From Candidatus Omnitrophota bacterium (GTDB lineage: Bacteria > Hinthialibacterota > Hinthialibacteria > OLB16), in contig JACKFH010000013.1 of NCBI GenBank assembly GCA_020632575.1, forward strand, positions 1-64,000: a stretch of 64,000 nucleotides of DNA. The letters run 5' to 3'. Position 1 is the first letter of the stretch; the number at the start of each line of letters is the position of its first letter. Positions 33,430 through 42,629 of this stretch are shown here, piece after piece. A model generated the notes under the pieces. It saw nothing but the letters and a program-made list of their open reading frames with translations. It was not told where the DNA came from and did not search any database. The position numbers were made by a program, and so were the translations under genes.

Positions 33430-34503
33430 TTACTTCTCTTCTTCTTTCGGCTTGCTCGCCTCGAAATCGGCCTGAATCTTCTCCGCCTCGGCCCGGCTGT
33501 TATCGCTCTGGTGTTTGATGAATGTGATCAAGGCGTCGATTTCAGGGTCGGTCAGGGATCCCTTGAAGGTTGGCATGACCGGCTGATATCCGGAATAGAC
33601 TTTCGCCTTCGGATAGAGAATCGATTCACGGATGAAGTTTTCATCCGGTGTCGCCTCGGTTCCATCCGTTAACGGGTGAGGATTGCCATAGAGGTTTTGG
33701 AAACTCGGGCCGGTTCCCGCGGAACCATCGAGGGAGTGGCAGCTCTTGCAGCCGCGCTCCAGGTAGAGTTTCTCGCCCGCCTTGAGGGGTCCCAGGTTGT
33801 TGACATAGTCCGAAGCCTCGGCCAGCCAAGCGTCAAAATCCTCGCGCTCCTGGACAATGACTTTGGCCATCATTTTGGAGTGTTCGGTCCCACAGTATTC
33901 GGCGCAGAACAGATTGTAACCATCCTCGGGGCTAGCATAGTCCGCCTTGAATGTGAGGACCGTGTAACGGCCGGGGATGGCGTCGCGTTTGATACGGAAA
34001 CTCGGAATGTAAACGCTGTGTATGACATCCTCGGAGGTGATGAGGAGTTTGATATCCTCACCCATCGGGACATGCAGATTTCCATCGATGTAACCGTTGG
34101 GATACTCGAAAGTCCAGCTCCATTTGCGTCCGGTGACCTTGACCTGGTACGCATTTTCCGGCGCGACCACGGCGTTCATGTAAGCCGCGAACCCATAAAC
34201 GAACATGATCACGACGATCACAATGGGGATCGCGGTCCAGACAATTTCCAACTTGGTGTTGTGCGAGGGACTGGGCTCCGGCAGGTCATTGGGGTCCTTC
34301 TGACGGTACTTCAGCACGAAATAAGTGCACAGGGCCATGATGAGGACAAAAAAGAATACGCAGATGGCATTGATAAAAGTGAACACCCCGTCAACATGGT
34401 GCGCGTGTTCGGTCCCCGCCACTGGCATCCAGGGCGCCGCCGATCGGTCGGCGTCGGCCAGAAAGACCAAATTGAAAATAGTCGCCATAAAGTTTCCCAT
34501 CAT
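33430..34503 (-). CDS. ctaC: Cytochrome c oxidase subunit II fused to cytochrome c (caa3-type)
   Basis: The 357-residue protein has two N-terminal transmembrane helices (FINAICVFFFVLIMALCTYF and IVWTAIPIVIVVIMFVYGFA), then a cupredoxin domain with the Cu-A motif CAEYCGTEHSKM. A C-terminal cytochrome c domain follows with heme motif CKSCH and a late Met (QPVMPTF). It accepts electrons through its own heme c. Start codons ATGATG at 34503/34500 overlap the SCO stop, so the start is precise to one codon. Further in-frame codons upstream lie within the SCO gene. Confidence 0.96.
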   Translation of the reverse strand: MMGNFMATIFNLVFLADADRSAAPWMPVAGTEHAHHVDGVFTFINAICVFFFVLIMALCTYFVLKYRQKDPNDLPEPSPSHNTKLEIVWTAIPIVIVVIMFVYGFAAYMNAVVAPENAYQVKVTGRKWSWTFEYPNGYIDGNLHVPMGEDIKLLITSEDVIHSVYIPSFRIKRDAIPGRYTVLTFKADYASPEDGYNLFCAEYCGTEHSKMMAKVIVQEREDFDAWLAEASDYVNNLGPLKAGEKLYLERGCKSCHSLDGSAGTGPSFQNLYGNPHPLTDGTEATPDENFIRESILYPKAKVYSGYQPVMPTFKGSLTDPEIDALITFIKHQSDNSRAEAEKIQADFEASKPKEEEK

Positions 34504-35345
34504 GCCGGTGCTTCTTCCCTTCTCTTGTCGCGCGTTCGGTTCCTTTCCATTCGCCAAAAGGTGAATAGAACCGAGGCGATAATGATGGCCCAAATCGCTC
34601 CGAAAACTTTCATGAGGATCCGGGCCGAAACCGCGTATTTTCCCTCTTCCGCGTTGTACTGAAAGCAGAAGAGGATGAAGCGATCCAAAGTGGATCCGAC
34701 TTTGCCATCCGCCGCCTCGACCGCCGCGAGGCGCAGTGTCTTCTGGTCGAACTCGATGCCATAGAGGTACCGAGAGACTGTCCCATCCGGAGTCAACACC
34801 ATCACGACCGCCGGATGAACATACTGTTGTGTCGCGTCATCCCATCGGTACCCATATCCGACCGAATCGGCCAGGGTTTTGATGGGCTGAGATCGGCCGG
34901 TCAGAAAGGCCCAACCGCTTTCGGCCCCGGCCCGTCCCAGTTCCTTCAAGTAGGTCTGTTTCTTGAGCCGGGCCATCTTCCAGGTCTCGCCCGGGTCGAA
35001 ACTGACCGTGACGATTTGGAAGTCGGCTCCGAAATCGAGATCCAGGTCTTGAAGGCCTTTGATCAGCCCGTTGAGTTGCAAGGTGCAAAGCATCGGGCAT
35101 TGGTAATAATTGAGAGTCAGGATGACCGGACGGTCTTTTTTGAAATAGTCGCCGATCTTGACCTTGTGACCCTCCTCGTCCGTGAACTCGAGGTCCAGCG
35201 GAATCTTTTGACCCAACTTCTCGGTCACCGTCACCCCAGAGAGGGCGGGCGGGGCGGGTTCAACTCTCTCGGATCGGGCGGCCGGCGCGAGCGCCAGCAA
35301 CAGCATCCCTACCGCTATGATTTTGTTTTGGAACGAAAGTCCCAA
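34500..35345 (-). CDS. SCO1/SenC family copper chaperone
   Basis: The 281-residue membrane protein has a signal peptide, the thioredoxin-like core with copper-binding CPMLC, and the third ligand His in QYVHPAVVM. A C-terminal transmembrane helix (FGAIWAIIIASVLFTFW) is an extra anchor. SCO proteins metallate the Cu-A site of subunit II, which is the next gene. The start is a TTG at 35345 with GAGGAG upstream; an ATG 13 codons later is less likely. Confidence 0.93.
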   Translation of the reverse strand: MGLSFQNKIIAVGMLLLALAPAARSERVEPAPPALSGVTVTEKLGQKIPLDLEFTDEEGHKVKIGDYFKKDRPVILTLNYYQCPMLCTLQLNGLIKGLQDLDLDFGADFQIVTVSFDPGETWKMARLKKQTYLKELGRAGAESGWAFLTGRSQPIKTLADSVGYGYRWDDATQQYVHPAVVMVLTPDGTVSRYLYGIEFDQKTLRLAAVEAADGKVGSTLDRFILFCFQYNAEEGKYAVSARILMKVFGAIWAIIIASVLFTFWRMERNRTRDKRREEAPA

Positions 35346-35399
35346 TTTCTTGGCTCCTCGGCCCGAAGGCCTACGCCGGGCGACGCACGTACTTCTTGT

Positions 35400-35693
35400 T
35401 TACCTGGATCCGGACTCCTGAACGACTCTCTCCATCGCCAAATCGATGGGAATGGAGACAATGCCGCTGGCCGGATCGATCCAACGATAAGTCTTTAGAT
35501 TTTCTTCTTGGGTTTTCACCAGAGAGGCAAGCTCGGCGTATTCTTGGGAATAAACCTTGTCCTGTAGCTCATCCTTTTCATAAGCATAAAACCAAGTTTG
35601 CAATCCCACAACGATTAGGACCAGGATGACCGTGCCGATCAGCCCAACAAAGAAGGTCCAAAACCAATTAGGATCGCGTTTGCTTTCGTCCAT
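35400..35693 (-). CDS. Small single-pass membrane protein of the ACIII-oxidase operon
   Basis: This 97-residue protein has one transmembrane segment (FFVGLIGTVILVLIVVGLQTW) near residues 11-32, then a charged extracytoplasmic domain (YAYEKDELQDK, EYAELASLVKTQEENLKTY). It is encoded between ActF and the SCO chaperone. Small proteins with this layout occur in other ACIII operons, so it is probably an accessory subunit or assembly factor; this is inference. I chose the ATG at 35693. A TTG at 35702 is too close to the AAGGA sequence. Confidence 0.75.
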   Translation of the reverse strand: MDESKRDPNWFWTFFVGLIGTVILVLIVVGLQTWFYAYEKDELQDKVYSQEYAELASLVKTQEENLKTYRWIDPASGIVSIPIDLAMERVVQESGSR

Positions 35694-35708
35694 CTGCGTC
35701 AATCGTCC

Positions 35709-36911
35709 TTATGCGTTCTTAAATTCGAGCGATTCCTCGAGTCTCGGGTCGCCCTCGGGAATGAGGGATTTCCGTCCCATGAAGAAGGCGAATCCGGCCA
35801 GATACAGGCCGCCCATCCCGATGAAACAAGCGATGTCGATCCAACTAATTCCGACATGCCCCTTAATCGATTCCGGCATGACGATCCAGTAAAGATCGAA
35901 CCAGTGCATGGCGAGAATCCAGACCCCCACCGCCGCTAGAGCGGCTGGAATTCGCTTAATCTCGCGGAAGAGCAGAATGAAGAACGGGATAATGAAATGC
36001 CCGATCAACAGGAAGTAGGAGGCGTTCAGCCACCCGCCCTCGAATCGTCGAATATACCAGACCGTTTCCTCGGGTATGTTTCCGTACCAAATCAACATGA
36101 ATTGCGAAAAGGCGATATAGGCCCAAAAAACGGTGAACCCGAACATGTATTTCCCGATGTCGTGATAATGGTCGGGCGTCACTGTTTCCTTCAGCATACC
36201 CTTCGATTGCAGGAAGCAAAAGAAAACCGCCATCAGCGAGAAGTATCCAAGGAAAGACCCCGCGAAATAGTAGACTCCGAAAATGGTGCTGAACCAGTGT
36301 GGGTCGCGACTCATGAGCAGATCGAAAGAGGCGAAAGTCACGGTGATCGCGGTGAGGGGAATCCCCGGTGCGCTGACCATCTGCATCCGTTCGGTCTTTT
36401 TCGGGTCTTTGGTGGAATCCTGCTTCGCCGAACCCCTGAGGAAGTACTGAGTGAGGAGTATCCAGACGCCGAAGTAGACCAGAATTCTGATCAGGAAGAA
36501 CTGCGTGTTGAGATAGGGCTGCTTGCCCTGGAGGATCGGGTCGTTGGCAAAGGCCTCCGGGTTGGTCCAGGAGTAAAGTTGGCCCATCCCCAGGAAAACG
36601 CCGATAAACAGAACCAACATCAGCCCGACATTGGCGGCGAACCCCTCCGAGACTCTTCTGACCACGACGCTCCAACCGGCCCGACCGATGTGTTGGGTCA
36701 GGATGAAGAACAGCGCCCCGATCGAAAGGCTCAGGAAGAATGCGAAGTTGACCAGATACGATAGGAAGAACCGCTCCAGTTTCATTTCGGTGGTGAATGA
36801 CCCGAATAGGGCGATGGCCAAACCGATCGCGCCGACAATAGCCCCCATCTTCAGGAAACTGGCGCCGGTCGACCCAAGATCTATCGTATCGTTCTCGAGG
36901 CGCTTAGCCAT
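35709..36911 (-). CDS. actF: Alternative complex III membrane subunit ActF
   Basis: The 400-residue protein has about ten transmembrane helices and matches ActF, a PsrC/NrfD-related quinone-binding subunit without cofactors. Typical stretches are SLSIGALFFILTQHIGRAGW, GWLNASYFLLIGHFIIPFF and ILAMHWFDLYWIVMPESI. With ActC it forms the membrane core that oxidises menaquinol or ubiquinol. The start overlaps the ActD-ActE stop by one base (TAATG). Confidence 0.93.
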   Translation of the reverse strand: MAKRLENDTIDLGSTGASFLKMGAIVGAIGLAIALFGSFTTEMKLERFFLSYLVNFAFFLSLSIGALFFILTQHIGRAGWSVVVRRVSEGFAANVGLMLVLFIGVFLGMGQLYSWTNPEAFANDPILQGKQPYLNTQFFLIRILVYFGVWILLTQYFLRGSAKQDSTKDPKKTERMQMVSAPGIPLTAITVTFASFDLLMSRDPHWFSTIFGVYYFAGSFLGYFSLMAVFFCFLQSKGMLKETVTPDHYHDIGKYMFGFTVFWAYIAFSQFMLIWYGNIPEETVWYIRRFEGGWLNASYFLLIGHFIIPFFILLFREIKRIPAALAAVGVWILAMHWFDLYWIVMPESIKGHVGISWIDIACFIGMGGLYLAGFAFFMGRKSLIPEGDPRLEESLEFKNA

Positions 36912-38149
36912 TATTTCTGTCCCTCCTCGCGGAGTTGTTCACGCTTGTCTGCGGGAACATCCTGGAGAGTCGCATGCTGACTCTTCTGCAGCGCGCGGAT
37001 GTAGGCCACGATGGCCCAGCGATCCTCGACATGAATTTGGTCTCCATAAGCGGGCATGTTTCGAATGCCATTTGTAATCGTGTTGAACAGGTGACCGTCC
37101 GGTCTCTCCAGCACGGTGGAGTCGGTCATCGCGAGGGGCGGAACCCAGTTGGGCTCGCGCAATCTCTTGGCGCGAATCGCGATCGGCCCGTTCCCCGACC
37201 CGTCGATGCCATGGCAGGCGGCGCAATAGATGTCGAAGCGGTTCTGGCCACGCTCAAGCAAGGCTCGATTAACTGGGAGGGGATTGCTCACCCACTCCTC
37301 GTTTTCGGCGCCGGTGTAATAGCCGGTGTTGGTTTGGGCGCCGCCGCGAGGGACCGTTCCATCCACATAGTTTCTCATACCCCGCCCGTCGACAAAGATT
37401 GTGCTGGCGGCTTGGGCGTTCACACGAGGTTGCTGGTCCATGTCGGGGATCAGCTGGACTCGCGTGGTGGTCCTGTCCTTGGCCTGAGCCCGAGCGATGT
37501 AGAGCGGCGGAATCAGGATGAGGCAAAACACGATCGAACCAATCGACCACGCCATCTTTGGAGAAAGGCTTGGCGACCAGGCGTGTTCCTCTTCCTCGAT
37601 CTCCTCCACGGTCACGGCATTTAGGCTTTCGAGGAGTTCGCGGGTGCGATCGGGCGAGAATTTCGGGTCCTGGGCCTCAATGTAGACGAAGAACTTATCG
37701 TTCGTCGCGCCCTGCGAAAAGTTCTTGCTGGTGAAGAGCGGACTGTAGAGTTGAGGCAATTTGTTCAGGAAGATCATTCCGAACACGGCCCCGAACGCGG
37801 CGAGGAGCACCGTGGTCTCAAAGACGATCGGGATGTTGGCCGGCACGCTGAATAGCGGTTTGCCGGAAACGATCCACGGATAGTTGACCGCATTGGTCCA
37901 CCACTGCAGTCCCAGTCCGCCGATGCCGCCGATCAAGCCGCAGGTGAAAACGATTTTCGGAACGAGGGATTTCTTGATGCCCATCGCCTTCTCGATCCCG
38001 TGGACGGGGAAAGGCGTGTAGGTGTCCCATTTCTTAAAGCCCTTGTCGCGAATGGCGGCGCTGGCTTTCAGAATGGATTCGATATCCTTGAATTCGCCGA
38101 GGAGTCCGTGAAGTTTCATTTTCTTTTGTCCGGAGGATTGGTCAGTCAT
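36911..38149 (-). CDS. ActD-ActE fusion: DUF3341 membrane protein joined to monoheme cytochrome c
   Basis: The 412-residue protein begins with an ActD/DUF3341 domain (GLLGEFKDIESILKAS, WDTYTPFPVHGIEKAMGIKK, two helices at about 62-82 and 108-130). A third transmembrane helix (about 200-220) leads to a cytochrome c domain with heme motif CAACH at residues 309-313 and a late Met (NMPAYGD). In many ACIII operons ActD and ActE are separate genes; here they form one chain. The domain passes electrons to the oxidase. The ATG at 38149 has GAGGA eight bases upstream. Confidence 0.92.
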   Translation of the reverse strand: MTDQSSGQKKMKLHGLLGEFKDIESILKASAAIRDKGFKKWDTYTPFPVHGIEKAMGIKKSLVPKIVFTCGLIGGIGGLGLQWWTNAVNYPWIVSGKPLFSVPANIPIVFETTVLLAAFGAVFGMIFLNKLPQLYSPLFTSKNFSQGATNDKFFVYIEAQDPKFSPDRTRELLESLNAVTVEEIEEEEHAWSPSLSPKMAWSIGSIVFCLILIPPLYIARAQAKDRTTTRVQLIPDMDQQPRVNAQAASTIFVDGRGMRNYVDGTVPRGGAQTNTGYYTGAENEEWVSNPLPVNRALLERGQNRFDIYCAACHGIDGSGNGPIAIRAKRLREPNWVPPLAMTDSTVLERPDGHLFNTITNGIRNMPAYGDQIHVEDRWAIVAYIRALQKSQHATLQDVPADKREQLREEGQK

Positions 38150-38150
38150 T

Positions 38151-39557
38151 TCAGTGATCCTCCTCGGGATGGTAAACATGAGCGTCGGGCAAGGTCGCCT
38201 TCACCTCCGCCATCGCGACGATTGGAAGGAATCGGCAGAACAGGAGAAACAGGGTGAGGAACAATCCGAAGCTGCCGACGAAGGTTAGAACATCGACGTA
38301 AGTCGGGGTGTAGTAACCCCAGTTGGCCGGGAGAAAATCCCGACTAAGCGAGGTGATGGTGATCACAAATCGCTCGAACCACATTCCGATGTTCACGAAT
38401 ATCGAGATGATGAACATGAACCAGGGAGTGACTCTGGCCCAGCGAATCCAAAACACCTGCGGAATGATGACGTTACAAGTGAACATGGTCCAATAGGCCC
38501 ACGCATACGGCCCGAACGCCCGGTTGACGAAGGCGAAAGACTCGTAACCGTTGCCGCTATACCAGGCAATGAAGAACTCGATGATGTAGGCGTAACCGAC
38601 CATGGAGCCCGTGGCCAGAATAATCCGATTCATGATGTCGAGGTGTCGCAGGGTGATGATGTTCTCGAGATGGAACATCTTTCGGGCGGGCACGGCCAGG
38701 CTAATCACCATGGCGAATCCGGAAAAAATGGCCCCCGCGACGAAGTAGGGCGGGAAGATGGTGGTGTGCCAGCCCGGCAGCTGCGAAACCGCGAAGTCGA
38801 AGGAGACGATGGAGTGAACGCTGAGCACCAGCGGAGTGGCGAGCGCGGCAAGCAGCAGATACGCCCACTCGTAATTGGCCCAGTTTCTCGACGATCCCTT
38901 CCATCCGAGCGAGAGGAGGCCATAAGCGAACTTGCGAATCTTGTCTTTGGCCCGATCGCGGAAGGTGGCGAGGTCGGGAATCATGCCGACATACCAGAAA
39001 AGAATGGAGACGGTGGCGTAGGTCGAGACCGCGAAAACGTCCCAGAGAAGCGGGCTGCGGAACTGCGGCCACATGTTCAGATAGTTGGGGATCGGAAACA
39101 TCCAGTAAACCACCCAAACACGACCGACGTGGATGCCGGGAAAGAGACCCGCGCACATGACCGCGAAGATGGTCATCGCCTCGGCGAATCGGTTGATGCT
39201 GGTTCTCCATTTCTGTCGGAACAAAAAGAGAATCGCGGAAATCAGCGTTCCGGCGTGGCCGATGCCGACCCAGAAGACGAAGTTGACGATCGCCCATCCC
39301 CATCCGACCGGGTTGTTCAATCCCCAAACGCCGGTTCCGGTTGTGATCAGGTAGCCCACCCAGACAAAGAGGTTTAGCAGGGCGGCGACCGCGATCACGA
39401 GGAGGAAGTACCATGACTTCGGCGCGCTTGGAGCCTCCGCCACTCGGCAGACCGTCTCGGTGACCCCGTTGAAGTCGAGACCCCCGGTGACCAGAGTCGG
39501 ACGCTTGGTGGGGTCGTTACTGGTGTTATCGATTTCTTGGACAGCTGTTGTGGCCAT
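38151..39557 (-). CDS. actC: Alternative complex III membrane subunit ActC (NrfD/PsrC-like)
   Basis: The 468-residue protein has about ten transmembrane helices with the NrfD-type segments WVGYLITTGTGVWGLNNPVG, FWVGIGHAGTLISAILFLFR and AYIIEFFIAWYSGN. ActC is a quinol-binding core subunit of alternative complex III, beneath the iron-sulfur protein ActB. The gene starts three bases after the ActB stop and ends one base before the ActD-ActE start. Confidence 0.94.
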   Translation of the reverse strand: MATTAVQEIDNTSNDPTKRPTLVTGGLDFNGVTETVCRVAEAPSAPKSWYFLLVIAVAALLNLFVWVGYLITTGTGVWGLNNPVGWGWAIVNFVFWVGIGHAGTLISAILFLFRQKWRTSINRFAEAMTIFAVMCAGLFPGIHVGRVWVVYWMFPIPNYLNMWPQFRSPLLWDVFAVSTYATVSILFWYVGMIPDLATFRDRAKDKIRKFAYGLLSLGWKGSSRNWANYEWAYLLLAALATPLVLSVHSIVSFDFAVSQLPGWHTTIFPPYFVAGAIFSGFAMVISLAVPARKMFHLENIITLRHLDIMNRIILATGSMVGYAYIIEFFIAWYSGNGYESFAFVNRAFGPYAWAYWTMFTCNVIIPQVFWIRWARVTPWFMFIISIFVNIGMWFERFVITITSLSRDFLPANWGYYTPTYVDVLTFVGSFGLFLTLFLLFCRFLPIVAMAEVKATLPDAHVYHPEEDH

Positions 39558-39560
39558 ATT

Positions 39561-42500
39561 TTACGCTTCCAGCAGCTCCGGATTTGGATTTCTTAGTCGC
39601 GTGAGATATTTCGTCCGCGGTTTGACATTGAGTTCCTCGAGAACCGAGTAGGCTCTCTTGTCTTTTTGAAGCTTGGCGACCCGGCTATTCGGATCGTTCA
39701 AGTTGCCGAACTCGATGGCGTTGGTGGGGCAGGCCTGCTGACAAGCGGTCCTCACCTCGCCATCGGCGATCTCACGATTCTCGTTCCGAGCGTCGATTTT
39801 CGCGCTCTGGATGCGTTGGGTGCAGTAAGTGCATTTCTCCATGACGCCTCGAGAGCGGATGGTGACCTCGGGGTTGAACCTCATTTGTTCCACTTCGGTG
39901 TAATTCTTAGTGAAATGGAACCAGTTGAATCGGCGCACTTTGTACGGGCAGTTGTTCGAGCAATAACGGGTTCCGATGCAACGGTTGTAAACCATGACAT
40001 TGAGTCCATCGTGATCGTGCATGGTGGCTCCCACCGGGCAGACCTGCTCGCAGGGGGCGTTCTCGCAGTGATGGCAAGTGAGAGGTTGATGCGCGACCTG
40101 AGCGACTTCCGGTTCGCCATGGAAGTAGCGATCGATGCGCAGCCAGTGCATTTCGCGCCCCCTGGCGACCTGTTCTTTGCCAACCACCGGGATGTTGTTT
40201 TCCGACTGGCAAGCGAGGACGCAGCCATTGCAGCCGATGCATTTATTCAGGTCGATGGCCATCCCCCATTTGAGGTCGGGGTATTCCCACTCGGTCCAGG
40301 GCGACTCGATCGGAGGGTGATGGCTGTGCTCGTCGCCGTGGTGTTCCCCACCCGTGTGGGCATCGCCGGCATGGTGCTGAAATTCCTCGACGGTTTGTTC
40401 TTTGATAAGATGATCGATCCGTCGTTCGATCTCATTTTGGCCAAGCTCTTCCAGGGAGTTTTTCCCGCTTCCGTTGGGATCGATCGCGTAGTGATCCTGT
40501 GTGGAGGAGAGGGGGTAGGCGCCGCCAGTCTTTTTGACATTCACCCCACAAACAAAGTACGGCGCTTCCGAGGTCCGAATCTTGTAGGTGTCGAATCCGA
40601 GGTTGTTGCCGACTCGGCCCGCGGCGGTGCGGCCATACCCAAGGTGCGCCACAATCGAGCCCGCGGCTTGCCCGGGGAGGATGCAGACGGGGAGTTCGAT
40701 GGAGCCCCCGTTGGTTTCGATTCGAATCAGATCGCCGTACTCAACGCCAAGTTTTTTGGCGTCCGCGAAACTCACGATGGCGGCGTTATCCCAAGTCAGT
40801 TTGGTCAGATAATCCGGGACCTCTTGGAGCCAACCGTTGTTCGCGAACCGTCCATCGTACACCGAGGGATGAGGGGCAAACGCCAGTTCGATTCCTTGGG
40901 ATTCCGGAACTTCGAAATCGCGAAGGGAATCCGCGACGGACGCGGCGTCCAGAGCAACCTCGGCCGCGGGATAGGCCGTATCGGCCAACATCCCGTTATC
41001 GAGGAACTCACGCCAAGCGGTTTCGAAATCCCCCGAGGAGTAATCCCGGAAAGTGCGCTGAACGATCGCGTAACCGGAAGGAAACTCGCCAATCACCAGG
41101 AAGGCGAGAAGTTCCAAGTCCGATTTCCCGTCATAAAGAGGAGCAATCAGAGGTTGTCCCGCGGATATTGTGCCGTCATACAGGCGTCCATCCGACCAAG
41201 TCTCAAGGTAATGGGCGCGCGGGATGTGCCAAGTCGATTTCAGCGAGGTTTCATCGGCGAACTGGCTCAGGTGAATCGATGTCTTCACCTTGGCAAGCGC
41301 CTCCGAGAATTTGAAATCGGAGGGCGAGTCATAAACAGGATTTCCGCCCAACACGAAGAGCGTGTCCACCGATCCGGCGGTCATCTCATCGGTCAGTTCC
41401 TTCAGGCCTTCGATATATCCGGGGCGCCCATTATCCGGCTCCTCGGTCAGCGTGAGCGTCTGCCCCAGATTTCCGAGCAGGTCATTCAGCGCGAACGCCA
41501 GGGCGTGAGTCCTCGGAGACTGGTTGGGTCCGACAGCGATGATCGAGTGGCCCTTATTGGCAAGCAGGTCCCTCGCGATAGCGGGAAGGAATTCGTAATC
41601 GGTTTCGGGAGCGGCAGAAGAGGCGGCCTCGAGAATGGAGGCGCTCTCGCCCTGGACACTCAGCCCCTCCGCTTGGAGGACGGAAGCGAGCTGCGCCAGC
41701 AATCCATGAATTTCGGAGGAGCGGACCGCGAAACGGTGATCGGCTTGGGCGCCGGTGGTCGAGTAACCGCTCTCGATCGAATAGAGGCGGTTAAAATGAT
41801 GACTTTCTGGATCGCGTCCAGCGACAAACCCGCGAGCGTTTCGCGATGAAGCGGAATCGGCGCCCAGCAGATCGGCTTCCAGATCGAGGATCGCCATCGC
41901 TTTGGACAGATCGTATTGAGGACGGTAATCGGCGCCGAAGGCGATCCGAGTCCCCAGGCGGACATTGTCGGAGGAGACCGGTTCGTATTCGAACCATTTC
42001 ACCTCGGGAAGTTTCGAGAGAATCATCGCCTTGAGACGAGCCCGGCTGGGGGAGGAGGATGCCTCGGTCAGAAAACGGAGACCCGCCCCGCGGCTCGATT
42101 CGATCTCTTTTTTCTTCGCGGAGAGCATCCCCGCAAGATCCGCCCACGTCGAAGGCTTGCCGTTTTCCAAAACCTCTTGGCTCCGGTCGGGATCGTAGAG
42201 ATCGAGAAGACTCGCGATCGAATATTTGTCCGCGGCGCCGGCCGAAATCGGATCGAGGTTGTTCCCCTCGACATTGATGGGTCGGCCGTCAAAGCTTTTG
42301 ACCAGCAGACCGCGAGAGACTCCACCCAAGTCCATCGAGGTGGCGAAGAATCGGGGTATGCCCGGGACCATCCCATCGGGACGGTTGGCGAAGGGGCGAA
42401 TATTCTCCTTCGGCCAGTGGCACCCAGTGGTGGTCGCCAAGGCGATGGACGCGGCCATCACCTGCAGGAAACGACGACGGCCCTCCGATTCGGGCGGGAG

Positions 42501-42629
42501 GTCAACGCCCTCCGGGAATTCGCCTTTGATGAATTCAAGGTAGTCCTTCGAATTCCCGAGCTCGGCAAGGCTTTGCCAATACGTGCGGCCTTCGGTCGGT
42601 TGAGATGTTTCTTGATCTATCGATGGCAT
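39561..42629 (-). CDS. actB: Alternative complex III iron-sulfur subunit ActB
   Basis: The 1022-residue protein fuses a molybdopterin-oxidoreductase-like domain (about residues 75-720), which in ActB carries no molybdenum cofactor, to a ferredoxin-like domain. The latter has four cysteine sets: CIGCNGCVLACQ, CHHCENAPCEQVCPVGA, CIGTRYCSNNCPYKVRRF and CTYCTQRI with CQQACPTNAI. They hold three 4Fe-4S and one 3Fe-4S cluster in known complexes. A Tat-type RRRFLQV leader lies near residue 56, which agrees with ActB's periplasmic location. I chose the ATG at 42629; a TTG at 42638 is possible. The start overlaps ActA. Confidence 0.95.
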   Translation of the reverse strand: MPSIDQETSQPTEGRTYWQSLAELGNSKDYLEFIKGEFPEGVDLPPESEGRRRFLQVMAASIALATTTGCHWPKENIRPFANRPDGMVPGIPRFFATSMDLGGVSRGLLVKSFDGRPINVEGNNLDPISAGAADKYSIASLLDLYDPDRSQEVLENGKPSTWADLAGMLSAKKKEIESSRGAGLRFLTEASSSPSRARLKAMILSKLPEVKWFEYEPVSSDNVRLGTRIAFGADYRPQYDLSKAMAILDLEADLLGADSASSRNARGFVAGRDPESHHFNRLYSIESGYSTTGAQADHRFAVRSSEIHGLLAQLASVLQAEGLSVQGESASILEAASSAAPETDYEFLPAIARDLLANKGHSIIAVGPNQSPRTHALAFALNDLLGNLGQTLTLTEEPDNGRPGYIEGLKELTDEMTAGSVDTLFVLGGNPVYDSPSDFKFSEALAKVKTSIHLSQFADETSLKSTWHIPRAHYLETWSDGRLYDGTISAGQPLIAPLYDGKSDLELLAFLVIGEFPSGYAIVQRTFRDYSSGDFETAWREFLDNGMLADTAYPAAEVALDAASVADSLRDFEVPESQGIELAFAPHPSVYDGRFANNGWLQEVPDYLTKLTWDNAAIVSFADAKKLGVEYGDLIRIETNGGSIELPVCILPGQAAGSIVAHLGYGRTAAGRVGNNLGFDTYKIRTSEAPYFVCGVNVKKTGGAYPLSSTQDHYAIDPNGSGKNSLEELGQNEIERRIDHLIKEQTVEEFQHHAGDAHTGGEHHGDEHSHHPPIESPWTEWEYPDLKWGMAIDLNKCIGCNGCVLACQSENNIPVVGKEQVARGREMHWLRIDRYFHGEPEVAQVAHQPLTCHHCENAPCEQVCPVGATMHDHDGLNVMVYNRCIGTRYCSNNCPYKVRRFNWFHFTKNYTEVEQMRFNPEVTIRSRGVMEKCTYCTQRIQSAKIDARNENREIADGEVRTACQQACPTNAIEFGNLNDPNSRVAKLQKDKRAYSVLEELNVKPRTKYLTRLRNPNPELLEA

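Noticed and set aside
39666..41849. A 727-codon open frame on the plus strand, antisense to actB
   Set aside because: It is the complement of a strongly supported ActB gene; GC-rich codon bias leaves such long antisense frames, and its translation shows no known motif.
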